Counted from the stretch's first letter, positions 1 through 8,812 are shown. The stretch is 64,000 nucleotides of DNA from Ryuthela nishihirai (GCA_038380435.1 JAWZYU010000127.1:81001-145000); one strand, 5' to 3'. Notes: generated from the sequence alone by a model not told the origin. Program-made: numbers and translations.

Positions 1-686
1 GCAGCTGGTCGGTCCTGGTGAACTGGAGAGTGACGTTGAGCTGCAGGAGTTAAGGGAGTTCTTGAGGTGAAATCGACGGGCTGGTGGGCATCATGGGAGT
101 CCGTCGAGCCGGTGTGTCTCGCAGAGTCGAACTGGGAAGTAGTGGAATTGGAGATCGAGTCCGGAAGGGAGAGCAGACTGGTGTTAGCAGCGACGGGAGG
201 CAGGTCCAGAGGAGACGTGTGGGCAGTCAGGTTATTGGCGGTTGGGCTAGTAGCAGCAGGGCTGAGAGTGCAGTCGGGATGGAGAGCAGGAGGGGCAGTC
301 GAAGGTAAAACCGGAGTTGTTTTGCGGGTCCTGGCTGTTGAGCAGGAAGCATTGATGGATGAGGAGGTCCGTCTTGGTGGAGGACCAGATGAGTGCGTTG
401 GTGAACGGCGTGTGGAAGATGGCACTAGGGGAGTGGCAAAATCCGGATGGTCGATTCGGAAGTGCTTCCTAATTGCCTTCACGTTGTCAGCGGTAGTGGG
501 GCACAATTTGCATTGCAGGAAGTATTTGTATGTTGGGTGCTTTAGCCTGAGGTGTTTGGTGAGGTCACTGTGCGTTTTGTAGAAGCCAGCCACTCTGATA
601 CCTGGCCTGGAGGAGCATGACGTGCAGCTGTAAGAGTCCGAAGGGAACAGAATGGGATAATCCAGAGTACTGTCGGAGTCTTCCAT
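1..686 (-). CDS. 5' part of a two-zinc-finger ORF, probably an R2-like non-LTR retrotransposon; runs off the left edge
   Basis: An uninterrupted minus-strand frame runs from an ATG at 686-684 (context cgccATGG, a strong Kozak match) to the window edge: 228 codons with no stop. Residues 21-50 form an atypical finger (Cys21, Cys24, His45, His50, with His39 also available). Residues 59-80 form a canonical C-x2-C-x12-H-x4-H finger (Cys59, Cys62, His75, His80). After about residue 84 the chain is a low-complexity Ser/Thr/Pro-rich linker, as is common between N-terminal fingers and the reverse transcriptase of R2-clade elements. No RT domain is inside the window, so the R2-like label is inference; a cellular zinc-finger gene is the alternative. 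The GC-rich codon use is unlike the AT-rich remainder of the window. A plus-strand 171-codon ORF at 67-582 is its antisense shadow. Confidence 0.6.
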   Translation of the reverse strand, partial: MEDSDSTLDYPILFPSDSYSCTSCSSRPGIRVAGFYKTHSDLTKHLRLKHPTYKYFLQCKLCPTTADNVKAIRKHFRIDHPDFATPLVPSSTRRSPTHSSGPPPRRTSSSINASCSTARTRKTTPVLPSTAPPALHPDCTLSPAATSPTANNLTAHTSPLDLPPVAANTSLLSLPDSISNSTTSQFDSARHTGSTDSHDAHQPVDFTSRTPLTPAAQRHSPVHQDRPA

Positions 687-689
687 GGC

Positions 690-960
690 GGGCGAGAGAT
701 GGCGCCACTATATGGATGCTGCGGTAAACCGGAAGTGCAGATCGTGGGAGCAGCGCTGTCCGGGAAGGTCTGTACGGATGCCTATGAAGAGCGCCGACAG
801 ATGGCGCCACAATACGGCCGAAGGAGCTAGCGAGCGACGGGCGCTGAAGACGGCGAGCGTCGGTCCGGAAGTGCGGTCGCGGGCGGCTAGCCCAGCGCTG
901 TCCGGGAGCGTCGGTGACTGCTGGTCGAGGTCACTGACGGGTGGCGCTAGTTGTCACGGC
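690..960 (-). promoter_or_regulatory. Leader/promoter-like region of the zinc-finger ORF with duplicated monomers
   Basis: This GC-rich stretch lies immediately upstream of the minus-strand ATG. It contains two diverged monomers. Each has AGATGGCGCCAC (697-708 and 799-810, plus strand), CCGGAAGTG (729-737 and 865-873) and AGCGCTGTCCGGGA (about 753-766 and 894-907). A third, partial unit has GGGTGGCGCTAG at 938-950. AGATGGCGC resembles the insect CTCF core, and CCGGAAGTG is a textbook ETS-factor site. Repeated 5' monomers with promoter function are known in several non-LTR retrotransposons, and that is the reading preferred here. Binding by any factor is inference. Confidence 0.45.
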
Positions 961-1017
961 TGCAGAACATTTGCAGACGCACCGGCTACCGTTCAAAAAA
1001 TAAATAAGTCCAGATAG

Positions 1018-1930
1018 ACTATAAACCGTGTGAAAAACGGAGTACTTTGCCATTCAAAGCAGAGGCAGGACAAGCACACTTCCTCTGCCGGCAAAAAAGA
1101 TGCTTCCCCCCGGTAAGCCGAACTCTAAATTACGTTCAGAGTTCCTAAGAAAATTTAAGACATGCTTACCAGAGGGGATCGCTCCTGGTTTTGGCTCATC
1201 ATCTTCTTATTTTAATTTTGAATAACTGAAATTAAGCTGATAAGAACAGATTTGAAAAGCTTTATTGAAGCAATATTATTCAGAATACAGGGTTTGTTTA
1301 AAATATAGTAGAATCTTCTTCACAGGCACAGCATAGGTCTTCATAAACAGCATCTTCAGCCTGCTAACAAAATTGCAAACTCACTTAAAGAGTTACGAAA
1401 ATGATCTACAATAAAGGAAGAAGATGAGGCACAGCATAATTCTTCATCGACAAAATCTTCAGCCTCATTTACATTAGAAGAAAAGTCGGAAGGAAGGAAG
1501 GACGACGAGGAAGCCGGATGGTAGCAACAAAGAAAACTCGTCAGGCATCCCTGAGAGCTGAAGAAGAAGCAGAGGCGGATGACAACAGCGTAGCTCCGAG
1601 GAGGCATCCGCGGTGCACTGGAAGGAGCAGGTCACAGCGTGCAAAACAAGGTCTGTGAACAAGGGAGCTCAAAAAGACAAACATCATCAGCAGGCGTGAC
1701 AGGAAACTGCAATCAGGAAATCGATGCAAGTGATTTCGAGGCTTCTCAGCATCCAGTCCAAGGATGGCGAAAAAACAGCGTTGACGAGTAAGTTCCCAGA
1801 AGCAGAAATTCTATTTTTCGTGTGGAGAGTTCAAGTAATGTCGCATTGAAGGGTAACTGAGGGAACTCGATGAATCATAGAGGACACAGGCACAATCCGA
1901 AGAACTGGGCAAGGGAGCTCAGGATGAACG
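1018..1930. other. Unique sequence without a supported gene; contains nested hairpins
   Basis: No coding frame with convincing composition is seen; the short minus-strand frames at 1,356-1,729 are Ser-rich and overlap each other. The clearest structure is a pair of nested inverted repeats: GCTTCCCCCCGGTAAGC (1,102-1,118) against GCTTACCAGAGGGGATC (1,164-1,180), enclosing a perfect GAACTCT/AGAGTTC stem (1,120-1,126 and 1,138-1,144). About 50 bp to the right lies a U2-like scrap, listed separately. Confidence 0.4.
1231..1251 (-). ncRNA. U2 snRNA-like fragment (branch-site recognition segment only)
   Basis: On the minus strand this reads ATCTGTTCTTATCAGCTTAA, identical over about 20 nt to the branch-site recognition segment and following bases of insect U2 snRNA. 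The 5' stem I (GCTTCTCGGCC...) is absent. The match is short, so it is either a decayed U2 pseudogene or chance. The better U2-derived copy 1.9 kb to the right and the shared CAGCT bases make descent more likely than chance. Confidence 0.35.
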
Positions 1931-2460
1931 GCAGACAGGAAGCCTGGATCGTGAACAGAACCTTGAACCATCCTGAATTAATAGGAGAGTTCGTCTAAAG
2001 ACCAATAGTGTGGTAAGTTATAGTCATACCCTCAGTATGTGGAAAGGAAACGTTTCGAATACTGCGATCAGGGTACCTACTGCTGCGGTCAGCGTCGCTC
2101 ACTAGGGAGAGCAAGACGAAGCACCACACCAAAAAAGTCGGTAGAGCAAATGCAGGTGAAGAATGTCCTCGATGATAGATAGCTGGTGATGGGTTACGTG
2201 AAGATCATCAAACCTGGAAGAAACATGATGGACAACAGGTACGTCTGGGTTCGGCTCTGAATCAGAAGAGCTGGAGAACATCTAAAGACACGGTGGCCTG
2301 GTAGGTGAAAGTACACCCTTCAGAAAGGAAAGGGGAGCCCCTCAGCATCTGGAATCGGGGTGTCAGTCGCCACGGTCAGCATCGCCCACTAGAGAGGGCA
2401 AATGAAGCACCAAGCCACGCCAGTCGGTAGAGAAGACAAAACGGTCAGCAGAGGGCATCC
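1930..2460. repeat. Old direct repeat, two diverged units about 300 bp apart
   Basis: Unit 1 (about 1,970-2,160) and unit 2 (about 2,270-2,455) share an ordered series of blocks: TCTAAAGAC, then GTGG..TGGTAGGTGAAAGT or its variant, then GAAAGGAAA, then CGGTCAGC(G/A)TCGC(T/C)CACTAG, then a GAAGCACCA block, then AGTCGGTAGAG. Spacing is preserved between the units. No copy exists elsewhere in the window. Function unknown. Confidence 0.55.
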
Positions 2461-2555
2461 ACATCAAATTCAGCTGATGGCAGTGACTACATGAAGAAAA
2501 CGTGTCGTTTAATAGAAGATGAGCCAGCTGACAGCTACTTGTGGTGTAGGTGCAG

Positions 2556-2750
2556 GTTCTCTGCTCCGAAAATCCCGTGGCTATCAGCCGATGGGAGCAG
2601 ATGGAGGAGGATCTTCACAAAGCATCTATTGAAGGAGAGTTCGATGTGCCTTGGGAACAGTGCAGAACCAGGAGGCAAGTCGTCAGAAAGTCCTCCGTCA
2701 CCACCGCTGTGTCGAATGGCGACGATGATCAGCTTCTGGCGTTTTGAATA
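2556..2750 (+). CDS. Possible terminal exon of an unrecognised gene
   Basis: A 63-codon open frame ends in TGA at about 2,748-2,750. It is preceded by a pyrimidine-poor but plausible acceptor (gtgCAG at 2,550-2,555) and by an in-frame stop just upstream, so it could only be translated as a spliced exon. Its composition is protein-like: acidic and basic patches, PVAISRWEQMEED and SIEGEFDVPWEQC stretches, and an acidic end. No family was recognised. No matching donor, upstream exon or polyA signal was established, so this is a weak candidate. Confidence 0.2.
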
Positions 2751-2890
2751 AGTGACAGGTACCGCCAAGAAAACGTGGGAAATTGCGGTCGAGCGACGGC
2801 ACTAAAAGTGCAAGTCGCGAAAATTCGCAAACATCCACGGCGGTAGCTATCGCACGAACCGCTCGAGGAGAGCTAAAGAGCCTTTAAGAG
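2751..2890. other. Unique intergenic sequence
   Basis: Moderately GC-rich spacer between the candidate exon and the GC-rich U2-chimera region. Nothing recognisable was seen beyond a short hairpin starting at about 2,890, a run of Cs then Gs at 2,892-2,903. Confidence 0.3.
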
Positions 2891-3094
2891 GCCCCCCTGG
2901 GGGTTGAGCATTTGCTCGGTTTACGGACAGTACCATACTCACCAAGGGGGTGGCTCCTCAGCGGGCGGCTCCGGAGGCATCAGTCCATCAGGCGGGGAAA
3001 GGCTCCAGGGCGTCCGTGGATCCCGGCAGTCCTTGGGTCGGTGGAAAACCCGGCATCGTCCGTTTCTTTTCAACCGGTCGAGGGAAAACCCGAT

Positions 3095-3151
3095 TGAGCT
3101 GATAAGAACAGATACTACACTTTGATCTTAGCCAAAAGGCCGAGAAGCGAT
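3095..3151 (-). ncRNA. U2 snRNA-derived 5' segment fused to unrelated GC-rich DNA
   Basis: The minus strand from 3,151 matches the first 50 or so nt of arthropod U2 snRNA: ATCGCTTCTCGGCC (stem I), AAGATCAAAGTGTAG, and the branch-site recognition segment ending TTATCAGCT. The triple A and CAGCT are the insect rather than vertebrate version. Right after this the match stops. The expected stem IIa and Sm site (AUUUUUG) are not seen in the next 200 nt (3,094-2,895), which are GC-rich and carry a 19-bp direct repeat (3,035-3,053 and 3,076-3,094). The best reading is a 3'-truncated or chimeric U2 retro-copy. A divergent working U2 variant is possible but unlikely without an Sm site. Confidence 0.7.
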
Positions 3152-3450
3152 AAACAGTATTCTTTTTAAATTATTAATAATTTTCATAATCAGAAATTCA
3201 TACACGGTAATTCGCGCGTAAGAATCCAAAAGTCCGTAGGCGAAGTCGCGGTAAAGTTGTTAGCGTGTGCGTTAAATCAGTCTGTTCTCCTGAACGGTTA
3301 GTCGACTTTATCCCACACAGAGACCGACATATTTTTTAAGCCTCCATTCCCACCCTCGAGCGAACAACACGGGCCCGGCTGTCCGTCCGTCCGTCCAATA
3401 GCATCACTGATCACCGCGGACCGCACCTCTCGAGCCGACAAGTGGTGCCA
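3152..3450. other. Sequence upstream of the U2-derived segment
   Basis: AT-rich for the first 50 bp, then mixed and CpG-containing (3,350-3,440), with a short GTCC tandem repeat near 3,381-3,396. A proximal sequence element would be expected about 55 bp upstream of a working U2 gene; I could not identify one with confidence. Confidence 0.3.
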
Positions 3451-4140
3451 TCTATGGGTAGAGCGAAGGGACTAAGCGCATATGTAGATTGGGAGGTTGT
3501 AGGCCGTGAGGAGCAATTAGACTTTCCTGCTTCACCATATATTTATTCACCATATTTTTTCGGAGAAAATAAAGGACAAATCACAAATTGTTTCATAATG
3601 AAAAAAACAACAGTTTGCATTTATTATAAAATATAAGCATATAATAGCATTTTAAGCAATCATAATTTGGATATTTTTCACAAGAATGAACTTTTCTTAA
3701 CCCTTTCAAGTGTCTAGCCTGAAAAACAGGTTTACATCCAGAGGCCAAATTTAACTTTAGAACTTTTTTCCCAAATGATTAGTGAAAGGAATTATGGCAT
3801 GTTATATGCCAAATTAATCAACATTTAAATCTGGATTTTTTCAAAATAAAATATTTAACAAAAAAGACCATATCTTTCATTTTAATAGGACTTTTTTAGT
3901 CATGTAGTAAAAAAATGCATCTTGCAACACAAATAAAAATTTATAAAAAAAAAAGAACTAATAGAAATGATTTCTAAATAAAAAAAAAAATTCTTGTTTA
4001 AAGAAAACATTTCTTCCTTTCTTTCCACCTTTAAAAAAAAATACAGTGCATATGAAAATCTTTAAGTATTCATTTGATTTTTTTTAATTTAAACACATTT
4101 TTAATTATATAAATGTTACTTATCTCGTATAAAAGTGTAA
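3451..4140. other. AT-rich unique sequence
   Basis: Very AT-rich with many A and T homopolymers. No ORF, RNA gene or repeat with another copy in the window was supported, until the right end, where module sequence begins (about 4,090). Confidence 0.4.
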
Positions 4141-4262
4141 GTTAAAATAGAGTGGCGGCATGAGAAATAACTGAACTCCTAAAATTAGTGCTGCCAGCCT
4201 GTAAATACGGGTTAATAGTAAAGTAGCAAAAACACCGAGATGACGTCAGTACGTTGAAGTTT
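4141..4262 (-). mobile_element. Terminal scrap of the CRE-TIR element with its usual flank
   Basis: Contains the flank (agagtggcggcatgagaaata...) that accompanies most copies of the TIR element in this window, followed by AACACCGAGATGACGTCAG, one terminal inverted repeat. The element is cut off within a few bases, at 4,250, and joined to an AT-rich tract. Confidence 0.6.
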
Positions 4263-4518
4263 TAAAAAAATATATATATATAACTTTTATATATTTATTT
4301 TTTTAAAACCAAACCGGTCGGTTTTATTTTGAAAAAAAGAAAAATTAGTTCTTACGCTGAAAATCTTCCTTAGTATTTCCATAATAGTTAATATCAAAAA
4401 TTATCAGCCCAAGTTTTTTTTAGGTCTCCTTAAAGTCTTTACATGCACATAGCAATAAAAACAACACTGAGGAGAAAGGAAACAAATTGTAAATCCGTGC
4501 CTAGCATAATACATATGC

Positions 4519-4622
4519 AGCGGCGGGGGTGGCTTAGTCGGTAGCGAGCCAAGCTCGTAATCTGTAGTTCCCAGGTTCGAGTCCCAGCTGGGTCAGCGTT
4601 GAGATTTATCTCCGCAAAAATT
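4519..4622 (+). repeat. tRNA-derived SINE, head only
   Basis: Carries the tRNA-like head of SINE family 1, with an A-box-like GGTGGCTTAGTCGGTAGC and a B box GGTTCGAGTCC, followed by the first 30 bp of the body. The Nin-DC-like core is missing. Confidence 0.75.
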
Positions 4623-4639
4623 CGAGGAGTCATTTCAAA

Positions 4640-5410
4640 CCCTAAACATTTAACCTCTAATGATTATTTTATTTCCCAATTCAAAGAGGCTTAACGTGTT
4701 AGGGAAAAGAGTGAAAATATCTTCATAAATATAATAAAGGAATAAAAAAACACCCCCTCAAGCAGCTGCTTGCAACAGCGATCTGATAGGAGCCTGTCAG
4801 TTTCTCCGCCATAGTCGAAGGTCTGTGAGGATGGTGACCCCTTTGATCACCTTTAATACGCCACAGAGAAGATATGCGTTTGGTTGGGTTGTTTTATCTC
4901 TGACCGGTAGTTATTCGCACACAAGGGGCTAAATGGCGACGTCATAAAGAACCAGAGGGATCAGTTTAGGTTGCGGGAAGGTGACCGAATGTTATGAGAC
5001 AGATGAAAAAATAGGAGATTGGTTCCAGACGTGAAAAAAAACAACATACCCCCTCAAGCAGCTGCTTCCCACAGAGATCTGACAGGAAGCTTTCAGTTTA
5101 TATGCCATAATAGAACGTCTGTGAGGATGGCAGGACCTCAGCACAAAAACGACACATACGTCCATGCCTTACCCGGGACTCGAACCCAGGTCCCTTAGAC
5201 GTGAAAACCGAATACAAATGAGTTGTTTTCAAACAAGTGATATCAAAATCTTGAAGTCTTTATTTCATTTTTATTAATTTTAAGACATTTTTAATTTTAT
5301 AAACTTAAAAGTTTTCAAATTAAAACCGACCGGTTTGGTTTTAAACAAAATAAATATATAAAGAATTCTTAAATATTTTTTAGTTTTTTTTTTTACCTTT
5401 GTCGTGTTTT
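4640..5410. repeat. Composite module: two SINE-2 copies flanking a SINE-1 tail
   Basis: In order: an AT-rich stretch; a minus-strand SINE-2 (4,749-4,858); a minus-strand SINE-1 tail (about 4,870-5,005, starting ggttgggttgttttatctctg); a minus-strand SINE-2 (5,046-5,205) with B box in the complement of GACTCGAACC; and an AT-rich stretch with an ACCGACCGGTTTGGTT motif. The same composite recurs directly at 29,640-30,420 and 43,290-44,065 and inverted at 10,140-10,960. Confidence 0.8.
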
Positions 5411-5412
5411 TT

Positions 5413-5592
5413 AACTCTGTAGTTCCCAGGTTCGAGTCCCAGCTGGGTCAGCGTGAGATTTATCTCTGCAAAATTCTCCGCCGTGCTCACGGTCAGTAGG
5501 GGACACCGGTGGGCTTGGAAAGACCGCCGTCCTTCGGATGGGGCGTTAAGCCTTGGCCCCGTGTGTGGGAGAGCCATACCCTGTGCACGTGC
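5413..5592 (+). repeat. SINE family 1, both ends missing
   Basis: Begins inside the anticodon arm and runs through the B box and the core (GGACACCGGTGGGCTTGG, GGGCGTTAAGCC, GGGAGAGCCATACCCTGTGC). It stops at the TIR element that begins at 5,611. Confidence 0.8.
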
Positions 5593-5610
5593 GCCATAAT
5601 AATAATAAAT

Positions 5611-6982
5611 TGGAGAAAACACAGAGGTGACGTCAGCAACGCGGTTTCGGTTACTTCCCAGCATAATTTCTATAATGTGAAGAGGAAAAGTATTTTCAGT
5701 GTCTCCTGAAAGCCATACAACAAAACTATATTGTGAAATCACACTTTATTATTCAGTTCAATACATTTTCCAAACATATTTTCTCCTGAGGTCACTCACA
5801 ATACCTGTCTGATGGACGAAATAAAAGGTGACATTGGCATAATACCTTAGTAGCAAAATATCTTATTCGATATCTTTTGCATTAGATATCTCTCACACCT
5901 GTACGACCTACGTGTAATATCGAATATAAAAAACGTTGGTTGCCGTAATATATAAATGAAGAACGCTGGAATATTTAACACGGAAAAAAAACAAACATTA
6001 AACGCAAAGTTGACATGAAACCTCAAATCACGTTCCGATTTCAGTTTTACTCTTAATAATTAGTGTATTGCACCGGATAATTATTTTCCATCTTGGCATT
6101 TGTAAAATTATCTTATCGTTCTTAACTTTAAAAACGCAAATAACGTAGTTCAAAAATAGGCCATTTCCATGGCTACAATTAATGGGAACCCTATTTCGTG
6201 TCAACACAAATATTTCGTACTCAATTCCTATTTATAGAAATATAATTGCAAATCTTTATTTCATCTCTCAATAAATAAGTTTTACCCCACCATTCACTAT
6301 AGAACGAAATATTTATTCACCATAATCATAATTTTTAAACACTACAAACGTTCGGAAAAAGGGTTAAGGTGCGATGCCAATCCATTCCTATTTTTCTATC
6401 TTATTACACCACGACGTGCACATAAGTGTTAATTTTCCTTTCTGGGCCAAAAGAATAATATTAATCTTGAGATTACTCGCAAAAACCAAATTTTTTAGCG
6501 AAAATGACTTTTCAAAAACCGGAATTTCCAAAGCTTTAACGGTTGGTAAACGTACGTAAAGCCCTTCCACATCGCAGTACATCACTAAAATCTGAACCAA
6601 AATATATAAAACAAAAGAATGGTTACTTCCTCCGTAGATCATACGAGGGCGAGAAAAAAAAAATCCAGTGGAACTACTCAAAAAAGCTTGCAATGCGAAA
6701 CTCAAAGTATGCGACTTCCATCTTTTACTACGGCTTTTTATTTATACTTCTCCGAAACTTTATATAACCATTTTTCTTCTCTGTAGGTAGAAAAATAAAA
6801 ATGCATCTTACGTATCTGAGATGATCGAAACATAATATAAAAATATACCTTAAATAGGAACATTGTTACGATTAAGAAAAGCATTTTTAAAACTTCAACG
6901 TGGCTGTAATATATATTATGCAAAATCTACTGGCAACACAACGAAACAGTACTCCTGACGTCATCTCTGTGTTTTTGCTCTT
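5611..6982 (+). mobile_element. CRE-TIR element, longest left-side copy (about 1.37 kb, no transposase)
   Basis: Starts TGGAGAAAACACAGAGGTGA and ends TGACGTCATCTCTGTGTTTT plus a few bases. The two ends are inverted repeats of about 26 bp, each containing the CREB/ATF palindrome TGACGTCA (5,628-5,635 and 6,956-6,963). The interior is AT-rich; the longest frames are short and unlike any transposase, so the element is non-autonomous. Superfamily unknown. An AT-rich flank is shared by most copies, which implies many were spread by segmental duplication rather than by separate insertions. Confidence 0.7.
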
Positions 6983-7093
6983 TATTATTAACCAGTATTC
7001 ACAGGCAGCACTAATTTTACGAGTTCACTTATTTCTCATGCCGTCACTCTATTTTAACTTACATTTTTATACGAGATAAGTAATAATAATAAA

Positions 7094-7290
7094 AATACCC
7101 CCTCAAGCAGCTGCTTGCCACAGAGGTCTGACAGGAGCCTGTCAGTTTATATGCCATAGTAGAAGGTCTGAGAGGATGGCAGGACCTCAGCAGAAAAACA
7201 ACACATACAACCATGCCTTATCCGGGGCTCGAACCCAGGTCCCTCAGATCAGTAGCCAAGCGCGCTAACCACTCGGCCATGGGACGGCTA
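7094..7290 (-). repeat. SINE family 2, full-length copy
   Basis: On the minus strand: a tRNA-like head with A box (TGGCCGAGTGGTTAGCGCGC) and B box (GGGTTCGAGCCC), a body with TGCTGAGGTCCTGCCATCCT and CTGACAGGCTCCTGTCAGACC, and the 3' end GCAGCTGCTTGAGGGGGTA followed by an AT-rich tail. The type I or II tRNA source is unclear; Leu- or Ser-like by its A box. Confidence 0.85.
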
Positions 7291-7496
7291 TAAGTAACAT
7301 TTATATAATTAAAAATGTATTTAAATTAATAAAAATCAAATGAATATTTAAAGATTTTCATATCTATTTTTTTCATATGCACTGTATTTTTTTTTAAAGG
7401 TTTATTTTTTTACACGGTTTTCTCGGGAATTGGGTGCATTGAATTAGATTATTCCTATTGTTTATTAAGAAGGATTTATTTATTTTTTTTAATTTG

Positions 7497-7708
7497 AGTC
7501 GTTAGCGCGCTTGGCTACTGATCTAAGACACCTGGGTTCGAGTCCCGGGTACGGCATGGCTGTTTTGTGTCGTTTTTCTGCTGAGGGCGTGCCATCCTCT
7601 CAGACCTTCTACTGTGGCATATGACACTGACAGGCTCCTGTCACACCTCTGTGGTAAGCAGCTGCTTGAGGGGGTATTTATTTATTTATTTATTTATTTA
7701 TTATTAAA
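7497..7708 (+). repeat. SINE family 2 with TTTA-repeat tail
   Basis: A plus-strand copy lacking the first bases of the head. B box GGGTTCGAGTCC at about 7,533, and 3' end GCTTGAGGGGGTA followed by a (TTTA)n microsatellite tail. Identical layout at 15,812-16,025. Confidence 0.85.
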
Positions 7709-7920
7709 TGTTGAGAAACATCCTGAAACAATTTTTAGAGAATATAATAGCAGGAATACGCTGTGATGCATACGAATAAACATCTTTGTAAGCTGGATGC
7801 TTTTAAATGTAAACACAATCAATTTGAATATCTGACTGGAATTGCATAGAATAAAATGCATATGATATCATATAGCGCTCAGAGTTGGTAGTTTTACATG
7901 TGATCGGCATTTTTTTTGTA

Positions 7921-8011
7921 GACAATGGGCTAAACGGGCAGGTCACGAGGACCCCGAAGGCTCAGAGAAGGTTGGGGGAGGGGCCTCACTGGAACAGCTG
8001 TTGGGAGACAT
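7921..8011 (-). repeat. SINE family 1 tail fragment
   Basis: Minus-strand 3' part of SINE 1 (complement of CCCAACCTTCTCTGAGCC and CCATTTAGCCCATTG-like blocks). Copies of the same fragment, with the same flanks, lie at 16,240-16,331 and 18,940-19,040. Confidence 0.75.
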
Positions 8012-8425
8012 ATGACTTATTTGCAGAATGACTACAGACTATACTTATCTGCAGAAATGACTCTTAAGTGTCGTTTCGAAGACTCCCGGAAAGATCTTAA
8101 TAACACAAATAACCATATCTAAATAACCAATGAAATCTATTTCAGTTGAAAACCTAAGTTTTATATTCACTAATAAATGTTACATTGTGAGTTTCACGAT
8201 TAAAGAGAAAGGAAGAAAACAAACCTTATGTACAGTCGCTCAAAAAAGTATTCGAACACCATGGTTGATTACAGAACAGAATTCAGGAAAAAAATCTGGA
8301 ACGATTTCTTTTTTAATAATTAATGATTTGGCAACCTTCCTGTACGTATGCGAAGGTTGTCAGATCAGTAATTTCTAAAAAAATCGTTGCCAGGTATTCT
8401 TCCTGAATTCTACAATCAACCACAT
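8012..8425. other. Module DNA without a gene, part of an inverted pair
   Basis: AT-rich sequence repeated inverted at 18,525-18,940. The 82-codon frame at 8,130-8,378 has no family resemblance and its inverted copy is shorter, so coding is not supported. Confidence 0.55.
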
Positions 8426-8812
8426 TGGGGACGGGGTGGCTCAGTCGGTAGCGCGCCAGGCTCGTAATCTGTAGTTCCTAGGTTCGAGTCCCAGCTGGGT
8501 CAGCGTTGAGATTTATCACTGCAAAATTTCCCCGTCCTGGCCACAGTCAGTAGGGGACACTGATGGGCTTGAAAAGGCCGCCGTCCGTCGGATGGGACGT
8601 TAAGCCGTGGCCCCGTTTGCGGGAGAGCCCATACCCTGTGCACGTTATAGAACACGCTAGATGGCCTTGACGGGAGGCTACCATCTGTCTCCCAACAGCT
8701 GTTCCAGTGGGTCCCCTCACCCAACCATCTCTGAGTCTTCGGGGTCCTTGTGGCCTGGCCATTTAGCCCATGGTGTGCAAAAAAAGTGCCGTTCTGAGGT
8801 AAAACAATCGAA
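8426..8812 (+). repeat. SINE family 1, full-length
   Basis: Full copy: tRNA-like head (GGTGGCTCAGTCGGTAGCGC; B box GGTTCGAGTCC), linker, Nin-DC-like core (GATGGGACGTTAAGCCGTGG, GGGAGAGCC), tail ending TCTGAGGTAAAACAA. The Nin-DC label is from remembered family knowledge (conserved GGGACGTTAA...GTTAAAGAAC core). Apparent ORFs in both directions here are SINE shadows. Confidence 0.85.

Noticed and set aside
67..582. 171-codon plus-strand frame
   Set aside because: Antisense to the longer minus-strand frame with zinc fingers; no domain, and composition follows the complement of that frame.
2930..2975. U1 snRNA-like stretch (ACCATACTCACCAAGG) near the U2-derived segment
   Set aside because: Similarity to the U1 5' end and stem I is short and patchy; a U1 5'-end match is also what any 5' splice site gives on the other strand.
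4525..4600. tRNA gene candidates at SINE heads
   Set aside because: The A and B boxes are present but the acceptor and anticodon stems do not pair well, and each is continuous with a SINE body.
8130..8378. 82-codon frame as a gene
   Set aside because: The inverted partner at 18,627-18,821 is cut short by substitutions and indels; no homology recognised.
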